From assembly GCF_024296685.1 (NCBI RefSeq), contig NZ_CP100763.1:992001-1056000 (forward strand): 64,000 nucleotides of DNA, in the 5' to 3' direction. Position numbers and translations under genes: made by a program. Positions 58,816 to 64,000 of this stretch are shown in pieces. Every line of letters begins with the position of its first letter. Positions within the stretch are counted from its first letter, which is position 1. The stretch comes from Natrinema marinum (lineage in GTDB: Archaea; Halobacteriota; Halobacteria; Halobacteriales; Natrialbaceae). The notes below the pieces were generated by a model, which had not been told where the DNA came from, did not search any database, and worked only from the letters and a program-made list of their open reading frames with translations.

Positions 58816-59796
58816 ATGCCCGATGCGGATCCGGTGCCGCCCGCTTCGAAACCCACAAACACCGGCCGCCCGAATCCGCGGTCGATGGAGCCACTCGAGC
58901 GGTATCGGTCGATCGTCGACGACTTCGACGCCTTTCTGGCGGCCTGCGAGCGGCCGCTGGGTAACGCCGTCCGCGTGAACACGATCAAGGCCTCGGTCGA
59001 GCGAACGCTCGCGGCCCTCGAGGAGGAGGGCGTCGGCTACGAGCAGGCCGACTGGAACCCGCGCGTCTTGGACCTCGAGACGGACTCGCCGGGGTCGACG
59101 TGGACTTCCTTCCACGGCTTTACCCACGGCCAGGAGGAGGTCTCCGCGGTGCCGCCGGTCGTCCTCGACCCCGAGCCGGGCGAGCGGGTCTGGGACTGCT
59201 GTGCGGCCCCCGGCGGGAAGGCGACCCAGCTCGCGGCGCTGATGGACGACCGCGGGACGGTCGTCGCGAACGATAACAACCTCGGGCGCATCTCGGCGCT
59301 ACGGTTCAACGCCGAGCGCCTCGGCGCGACCAGCCTCGCCGTGACCAACGCGGACGCGCGTAACTACTCGCTCGAGCGGTTCAGTTTCGACGAATTCGAC
59401 CGGACGCTCGTCGACGCGCCCTGTTCCTGCGAGGGGACGATCCGGAAGAACCCCGACGCGCTGGACAACTGGTCGGAGGGCCACATCTCTTCCGTCGCGG
59501 GAATCCAGAAGGGGATCATCCGGCGGGCGATCCAGGCCACCCGCGAGGGTGGGGCCGTCGTCTACTCGACGTGTACCTTCGCGCCCGAGGAGAACGAGGC
59601 CGTCGTCCAGCACGCGTTAGACGAGGAGGATTGCCGCGTCGTCGACTTCGACATCGGGCTCGAGCACGCTCCCGGACTGACTGCGTGGGATGGCGAAGAA
59701 TTCGACTCGAGCCTCGAGCACGCCGCCCGAATCTATCCCCATCAGAACGATACCGGCGGTTTCTTCGTCGCGAAACTGGAGGTGACCGCCGAATGA
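58816..59796 (+). CDS. NSUN/RsmB-type RNA (cytosine-5) methyltransferase
   Basis: This is a 326-residue enzyme. The SAM site is VWDCCAAPGGKATQLAALMD near residue 130, and the next motifs are VVANDNNLGRISALRFNAER and VTNADARNYS. The two catalytic cysteines lie in LVDAPCSCEGTIRKNPDAL (motif IV) and VYSTCTFAPEENEAVVQ (motif VI). It methylates C5 of cytosine in tRNA or rRNA. The usual N-terminal PUA-like domain is absent, but the next gene, overlapping by ATGA, could supply it. Confidence 0.92.
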   Translation: MPDADPVPPASKPTNTGRPNPRSMEPLERYRSIVDDFDAFLAACERPLGNAVRVNTIKASVERTLAALEEEGVGYEQADWNPRVLDLETDSPGSTWTSFHGFTHGQEEVSAVPPVVLDPEPGERVWDCCAAPGGKATQLAALMDDRGTVVANDNNLGRISALRFNAERLGATSLAVTNADARNYSLERFSFDEFDRTLVDAPCSCEGTIRKNPDALDNWSEGHISSVAGIQKGIIRRAIQATREGGAVVYSTCTFAPEENEAVVQHALDEEDCRVVDFDIGLEHAPGLTAWDGEEFDSSLEHAARIYPHQNDTGGFFVAKLEVTAE

Positions 59797-60350
59797 GCGA
59801 TGGGGCCGACGGAAGCGCCGGGGACGACGACTCCGAACGGGAGACGAACGACGGGCAGCGGTTCGATCGGCTGCCCGCGACCGCGGCCGAGCGGACCGTC
59901 GAGGGCCGGGCCACGCGTGAGGACGTGGTCGAGTACTTCGCGGATCGGTTCGCCATCCCGCCAGAGACGTTCGACGACTACACCTTCTGGGAGAAAGGCG
60001 CGGGCAAGATCTGGATCTACGCCGGTGAAGCCCCGACGCCGATCGAGATCGAGGCGATCGGGATGACCTGTCTCCGCACCCGACAGGAACACTGGAAGCC
60101 CACGACGGACTTCGCCCAGCGGTTCGGCCGGGCCGCGACCGAGTGCGTGATCGACCTCGAGCGTGAAGAGGCCCGCCGGTTCGTCGCCGGCGAGGACCAG
60201 GAGATCGAGCGGTGGGACGGCGACTGGGGATACCTCATCGCGGCACACGAAATCGCCGGCGAGCGCGAATCGCTCGGCGTCGGCCTCTACGTCCACGGCG
60301 AACTGCGCTCGATGGTGCCGAAGGGCCGACAGCGCGATCTCGAGGTCTAA
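59793..60350 (+). CDS. PUA-like partner protein of the RNA methyltransferase (DUF7122-like)
   Basis: This is a 185-residue protein from ATG 59793, overlapping the methyltransferase stop (ATGA). After an acidic N-terminus it shows VEYFADRFAIPPETFDDYTF with WEKGAGKIWIYAGEAPTPIE, then IGMTCLRTRQEHWKPTTDF and a final EIAGERESLGVGLYVHGELR with VPKGRQRDLEV. This resembles the C-terminal RNA-binding (methyltransf_PUA/NOL1-C) domain fused to the enzyme in bacterial RsmF and Trm4-like proteins. Tight coupling suggests a two-subunit enzyme (inference). Confidence 0.72.
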   Translation: MSDGADGSAGDDDSERETNDGQRFDRLPATAAERTVEGRATREDVVEYFADRFAIPPETFDDYTFWEKGAGKIWIYAGEAPTPIEIEAIGMTCLRTRQEHWKPTTDFAQRFGRAATECVIDLEREEARRFVAGEDQEIERWDGDWGYLIAAHEIAGERESLGVGLYVHGELRSMVPKGRQRDLEV

Positions 60351-60413
60351 CGGCCACTGTGGGGCCGGTACCGACGTCGATCGCGAAAGAACGAGGGCGA
60401 CGCGCGAGGCCGT

Positions 60414-60752
60414 CTATATCATCTGGCGACACGTTTCGACGCAGTCGTCGAGCACGTCGGCGCAGGTCTGACAGTGATCGTGGTCGTGTTGGCGACACTC
60501 GTCGGCGCACTCTTCGGCAGCATCGGCGGTCGCTTCGGCGAGGTCGGTGCTGTAGCTCGAGTTTCGAGCCATGAAGCGGGCGTGCTCGCTCGCGAGATCC
60601 GCCACGTCCCGACAGAGGCGGATGCACCGGGACATATCCATGTCCTCGTCGAGACACTCGTCTGCACACCACTCGCAGGCCTGAACGGCTTCGAAACAGT
60701 TGTCGATACACTCCTGCTCGGTGTCGTTCAGTTCGAGTGCTGCTAGTGGCAT
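60414..60752 (-). CDS. Four-helix-bundle copper-binding protein (Csp/DUF326 type)
   Basis: This is a 112-residue all-helical protein with a regular C-x3-C/C-x2-C pattern: ECIDNCFEAVQACEWCADEC, RCIRLCRDVADLASEH, then EECADECRQH, DHCQTCADVL and DDCVETCRQM. Cysteines line the inside of a four-helix bundle that stores many Cu(I) ions in known Csp proteins. There is no signal, so it is a cytosolic (Csp3-like) store. The start ATG 60752 is the only good one. It is near a DUF4396 membrane gene on the same strand. Confidence 0.9.
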   Translation of the reverse strand: MPLAALELNDTEQECIDNCFEAVQACEWCADECLDEDMDMSRCIRLCRDVADLASEHARFMARNSSYSTDLAEATADAAEECADECRQHDHDHCQTCADVLDDCVETCRQMI

Positions 60753-60825
60753 CGCGTAGAACGCACGGTTGCAATGTGAAAGGGCGTTGTGCCTTCGATT
60801 TCAGCGGCGGTTCTGACGGGCGGGC

Positions 60826-61503
60826 TCAGGCACCCGTCTCGGTGCCCATCTTCGCGGGATTCATCATTCCTTCTTTGACGCCGGCGTGGATGAGCAGGAG
60901 GTTGACCGGATACGCTGCGATCAGCCCGATCGAAAGCGAGCAGACGAGGCCGGTCCAGAACAGCACGTCGCCCATTCCGGCCTCTCCGGCGAGCCAGATG
61001 TCGGTGCTGATGGCGACGATTTCCATCACGGTGATGCTCGCCGTTTCCGAATAAAACGCGTCCTGAAGTGCTTCTCGCAGGCCGACGCCCTCCTGCATCA
61101 GCGGCCCGACCGTCAGCGCGTAGCCGAACAGATACGCTAGCGCGAACGTGAGAGCGACGGTGCCGGTCGTCTTGAACGCCAGTAAGCCGACCGCGATGGA
61201 GATGCCGAGGACTTCTCCTGTCCCACAGCCCGAGTAGCAGTGGCTGACAGACCGGAATCCCTTCCGCCAGAACGAATCGTGGTCGATCTGCGTCCGGCCC
61301 GACCACCAGTAACCGACGAGGCCGATTGGACCGGAGTACAGCACTGTAAATCCCCAGACGAACTGCATCAGGCTCTTCAGTTCCGAATTGTTCCGCCGAA
61401 GGTCCCACACGAGGACGGCCAGCGATGCGGCGACGACGACTCCCCATGCCGTGAGATACGTGGGGTTCGTGAGGACGTTCTGTAGCGTCTGCTGGATCGC
61501 CAT
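60826..61503 (-). CDS. DUF4396-family membrane protein
   Basis: This is a 225-residue protein with about five or six helices. The first is YLTAWGVVVAASLAVLVWDL, then MQFVWGFTVLYSGPIGLVGY. The conserved motif SVSHCYSGCGTGEVLGISIA, with His and two Cys, lies near residue 90, and NLLLIHAGVKEGMMNPAKMG at the end includes a His and two or three Met. This motif set is typical of DUF4396, which is often found with heavy-metal or copper genes (from memory). It lies 73 bp upstream of the copper-storage gene, so the two may be co-transcribed and handle copper together (inference). Confidence 0.8.
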   Translation of the reverse strand: MAIQQTLQNVLTNPTYLTAWGVVVAASLAVLVWDLRRNNSELKSLMQFVWGFTVLYSGPIGLVGYWWSGRTQIDHDSFWRKGFRSVSHCYSGCGTGEVLGISIAVGLLAFKTTGTVALTFALAYLFGYALTVGPLMQEGVGLREALQDAFYSETASITVMEIVAISTDIWLAGEAGMGDVLFWTGLVCSLSIGLIAAYPVNLLLIHAGVKEGMMNPAKMGTETGA

Positions 61504-61620
61504 GGTCTGCAGCAGGCGCTCGAGTCTGACGGCGTTTCGGCTTGCACGAGCGGTGGTTGCGTCTCGAATGCACGACCGTTCATCACGGCGCTGACAGCAA
61601 CAGGCCGAACGGACCGCCGA

Positions 61621-62073
61621 TCACGACGGCAGGGATGGCAGCGTCGCCTCGTCGACCCAGAACGATTCGACGGCTCGGCTGATCTCGGCGAACTCGTCGG
61701 GGTCGGTCGGCTTCGTGAGATAGGCGTTCGCACGGAGTTCGTAACTCTTGACGATGTCCTCGGTCGCCTCGGAACTCGTGAGCACGAGCACGGGGAGCGA
61801 CGCCAGAAGCGAATCGTCCTTGATCGCCTCGAGCACGTCGAAGCCGCTCGTTCCCGGCAGGTTCAGGTCCAGCAGCATGAAGTCGAGGTCCAGCCCAGAC
61901 TCGACGGTCGCCCGCTCCCGGAGAAACTCGAGGGCGGCATCGCCGTCAGTCTTCGTATGGAAGGTCGTCTCGAACCCCGCCGATTCGAACGCTTCTCGTA
62001 TCAGGCGGACATCGCCGGGATTATCTTCGACGAGCAGGATGTCGACCGGCTCGCTGGTGGACTGGTCGGACAC
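61621..62073 (-). CDS. Single-domain response regulator (Rcp1-like)
   Basis: This is a 150-residue receiver from GTG 62073. The acidic pocket is ILLVEDNPGDVRLIREAFES, the phospho-acceptor Asp is in LDFMLLDLNLPGTSGFDVLE, and the Thr/Lys pair is in LPVLVLTSSEATED and ANAYLTKPTDPDEF. No output domain follows; the E-D-N-P-G-D motif and extended tail are typical of Rcp1-type regulators paired with haloarchaeal histidine kinases. The kinase partner is not in the neighbourhood. A TATA-like CTTATACAG is about 34 bases upstream. Confidence 0.9.
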   Translation of the reverse strand: MSDQSTSEPVDILLVEDNPGDVRLIREAFESAGFETTFHTKTDGDAALEFLRERATVESGLDLDFMLLDLNLPGTSGFDVLEAIKDDSLLASLPVLVLTSSEATEDIVKSYELRANAYLTKPTDPDEFAEISRAVESFWVDEATLPSLPS

Positions 62074-62156
62074 GGCTGTGTTCGTCTTCGAACAGGATTG
62101 GTAACTGTATAAGGCTGGTCACTACAGACATTGGGTCATACTGCCACCGTCGGCGT

Positions 62157-63128
62157 CTATCGCTCGAGGGAGCGCCGAACGGCGGCCGCCGCGCGCTCGA
62201 GGCCCTCCTGCTCGGCGGGCGCGAGGTCCCAGTCGACGATCTCGGCTACGCCGCCCGAATCGAGCACCACGGGAACGCTCACACTGGTGTCCTCGAGGCC
62301 GTACTCGCCGGAAAGCGGCGTCGACAGACAGACCGGCTCGTCGGTGCCGCCGCCGACGAGTCGGAAGACGATCGCCGCGATTCCCCGGCTGGTTACCCAC
62401 CGCGACGATTCGTCTCCGCCGCGCTTGGCGATGACGTCGTAGGGGACCTCTCGGACGTAATCGAGGATCGCCTCGCGCTCGGTCGGGTCGAGGTCGACCG
62501 GCTCCCCGGCGACCGTCGCCCGTGAGAAGGCCGGCACCATGTGTTCGCCGTGCTCGCCGAGAATGGGGCAGAAAATCTCGCCCGGCGAGACGTCGAACCG
62601 CCGGGCCAGCTCGTCGGCGATTCGCGCCGTCTCGGACAGCGAGTAGCCGATGAAACACCGGCGCGGCCAGCCGCTCTCCTCCCAGAGTCGGTGCGTGATT
62701 CTGTCCGACGGGTTGGCGGCGACGACCGTCGGCGTCGGCTCCGCGTCGCCGATCCAGTCGCCCACCTCGGCGGCGATCTCGAGGTTCCCCTCGAGGATCG
62801 ACAGTCGACCGCCGCGCTGGAAACTGTCCGCGGGTCGCGAGACGCTCGCCGCGACGACGATGGCGTCGGCAGCGGCGACGGGCTCGAGCCCTGGCTCTGC
62901 GGTCGGGTCGATCGTCGTGACGGTTCCGGGCCGTTCGGTGTCGAACGACGGGCGGCCCGCCGCGTGGGCCACGTGACACTGCGAGTGGCGGAGATCGATC
63001 GCGTGGCCCTCCGTGACCTCGGTGTGTGGGTCAGCCAGCGTGACGGTCGCTGCCGGCTGCGCTACCGCGATCGTGTACGCGACGGTGCTGCCGATCGTCC
63101 CTCCGCCGCCGACGACGAGCACGTTCAT
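62157..63128 (-). CDS. Malate/lactate dehydrogenase-family protein, divergent
   Basis: This is a 323-residue dehydrogenase. The NAD motif VLVVGGGGTIGSTVAYTIAV is at the start, VVAANPSDRITH supplies the N-P-x-D region, and the catalytic His is in FCPILGEHGEHMVPAFSRA. The substrate loop has arginines in VSRPADSFQRGGRLSILEGN. Where typical enzymes have L-D-S-A-R, this one has L-S-E-T-A-R, with Glu at the Asp that pairs with the catalytic His. It may oxidise malate or a related 2-hydroxy acid; the divergence makes the substrate uncertain. Confidence 0.8.
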   Translation of the reverse strand: MNVLVVGGGGTIGSTVAYTIAVAQPAATVTLADPHTEVTEGHAIDLRHSQCHVAHAAGRPSFDTERPGTVTTIDPTAEPGLEPVAAADAIVVAASVSRPADSFQRGGRLSILEGNLEIAAEVGDWIGDAEPTPTVVAANPSDRITHRLWEESGWPRRCFIGYSLSETARIADELARRFDVSPGEIFCPILGEHGEHMVPAFSRATVAGEPVDLDPTEREAILDYVREVPYDVIAKRGGDESSRWVTSRGIAAIVFRLVGGGTDEPVCLSTPLSGEYGLEDTSVSVPVVLDSGGVAEIVDWDLAPAEQEGLERAAAAVRRSLER

Positions 63129-63173
63129 ACACGAGCTATCGGTCTGCCAACTCGTAAGCGGTGGGGGTCGTCC

Positions 63174-64000
63174 CTAGCGCTGCGCGACCGTCCCGCCGGC
63201 GAGCCCGTCCCACTCGACGCGGTAGCCGAGCCGGGAGAGGACGGCGCTCGAGTCGGCGATGCCGTGCTCCTCGAACGCGGTCTCGGCGTCGGCGAGGGCC
63301 ATTCCTGCCTCGATTTCGTCGCCCAGTTCCTCGAGGACTGCGGGCCGGATCAGCGTCCGACCGACGCGTTCGTGGTCGGGAAACGATTTGTCGGCGAGGG
63401 CGTCCGCGCTCGCGCCGTAGCGCTCGGCCAGCGACTCGAGCGTGATCGCATCTTCGTCGGGTCGTAGCTCCTCGGGAATTCGGGCCGCGCTCTCGGCGAC
63501 CAGTTGGCGCTCGTACTCCCGGAGGACATCGGCCACGTCTTTGACCCGAACCGTCCCCGAGTAGGGAATCGCCCGGTGGTCGCGGGCGGCGATCTCCTCG
63601 CCGACCCCCAGCGACTCGTCGACGGCGACCAGCATGTCCACGTCCTCGAGGTCGGCGAGCTGGGCGAGCTTCTTCTCGACGTACTCGGGCGTCCAAAAGC
63701 CCATGATCTCGAAGTAGACGCGGAAGTCCCCGTGTTCGTAGTCGAAGGCGAAATCTGGGATCATCACCCGCGTCCCCGTCGCGAGCGGCTCCGGCTCGCG
63801 AACGAGGTCCCAGTCGAGGTCCAAACTCGCGAAACGGCCGGCGAAGTCGGCCTCGACGCCGCTGTCGAACGACACGCCCGCGACCGGCTCGGCGTCGGGC
63901 ACTCGGATCGGATTCTCGTCGGAAAGCTCGAGCGTTCGGTCGGTGCCCCGATCGTCGATCGTCGCCTCGAGGTGCCACGACTCGGCGCTCGCGACCGTCC
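63174..64000 (-). CDS. DUF790/Bax1-type nuclease family protein, C-terminal part
   Basis: The frame runs off the right edge; 275 residues are visible, ending in TAG/TGA near 63174. The nuclease-like core is visible as RVMIPDFAFDYEHGDFRVYF, EIMGFWTPEYVEKKLAQLAD and DMLVAVDESLGVGE. It has the order P-D-F ... E-I-x-G-F ... K seen in RecB/PD-(D/E)xK-type folds. DUF790 is Bax1, which partners the XPB helicase in archaea and cuts DNA near bubbles (known from other archaea). The xpb gene is usually next to it, presumably beyond the window on the upstream side. Confidence 0.85.
   Translation of the reverse strand, partial: TVASAESWHLEATIDDRGTDRTLELSDENPIRVPDAEPVAGVSFDSGVEADFAGRFASLDLDWDLVREPEPLATGTRVMIPDFAFDYEHGDFRVYFEIMGFWTPEYVEKKLAQLADLEDVDMLVAVDESLGVGEEIAARDHRAIPYSGTVRVKDVADVLREYERQLVAESAARIPEELRPDEDAITLESLAERYGASADALADKSFPDHERVGRTLIRPAVLEELGDEIEAGMALADAETAFEEHGIADSSAVLSRLGYRVEWDGLAGGTVAQR

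Overview
The window is high-GC DNA from a halophilic archaeon, most likely of the Natrialbaceae group (Haloterrigena/Natrinema relatives). The proteins are strongly acidic, CTCGAG (Leu-Glu) is very frequent, and many start codons lie 26-30 bases behind a TATA box, as in leaderless haloarchaeal transcripts. Archaea-specific content includes TFB, Nop5/fibrillarin, an intron-bearing tRNA-Met(CAT), a PGF-CTERM protein, a Bax1-type DUF790 protein and many haloarchaea-only small proteins. This assignment rests on sequence style and family knowledge only; no database search was run.

Layout. 1-3.4 kb: end of a universal stress protein, an arylsulfotransferase-like membrane protein, a DedA-type protein and two convergent membrane metal-dependent hydrolases. 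3.5-9.4 kb: a surface-glycan or lipid-like block with a UPF0104 flippase-type protein, two alkaline-phosphatase-superfamily enzymes (sulfatase-like) and two adjoining family 4 glycosyltransferases. 9.5-13.7 kb: redox genes, including a CoA-disulfide-reductase-type flavoprotein and a thioredoxin-reductase-like flavoprotein divergent from an HxlR regulator, with three copies of a 13-bp palindrome between them. 13.8-19.0 kb: a lower-GC, mobile-looking stretch with a histidine kinase, a solitary CRISPR repeat, sequon-rich and tandem-repeat secreted proteins, a membrane-anchored winged-helix regulator, an IS5-type remnant, a decayed three-gene plasmid/virus-type operon and the tRNA-Met.

19.1-31.7 kb: TFB with an overlapping winged-helix gene, a Tat-exported multicopper oxidase with an operator-like palindrome, an aldehyde dehydrogenase remnant, a cupin, a uracil-DNA glycosylase-like protein, heme A synthase, a peptidase-M24 pseudoenzyme, a gamma-glutamylcysteine ligase and an acyl-CoA synthetase. 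32-37.9 kb: an HtrA-like protease, a frameshifted PQQ-propeller lipoprotein, the box C/D RNP pair flpA-nop5, a DUF63 protein and an inositol-phosphatase-family enzyme. 38.0-43.2 kb: a very large secreted subtilase with a PGF-CTERM anchor. 43.3-53.2 kb: tRNA-Leu(CAA), zinc-ribbon microproteins, an aspartoacylase-type protein, a monothiol glutaredoxin, patatin, a PQQ sugar dehydrogenase, an SDR, a lipoprotein and a CysD-like PP-loop protein. 53.3-64 kb: aldo/keto reductase, amidase, RNase HI, a PAC2 protein, an NSUN-type RNA methyltransferase coupled to a PUA-like partner, a copper-binding four-helix protein beside DUF4396, a response regulator, a malate-dehydrogenase-like protein and the C-terminal part of a DUF790/Bax1 protein.

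The most unusual material is the 15-19 kb stretch (orphan CRISPR repeat, recent 72-bp tandem duplication, degraded element beside tRNA-Met), the HxlR operator array at 12.76-12.89 kb, and two enzymes whose expected catalytic residues are replaced (sulfatase-like protein with Thr at the nucleophile position; M24 protein without most metal ligands).
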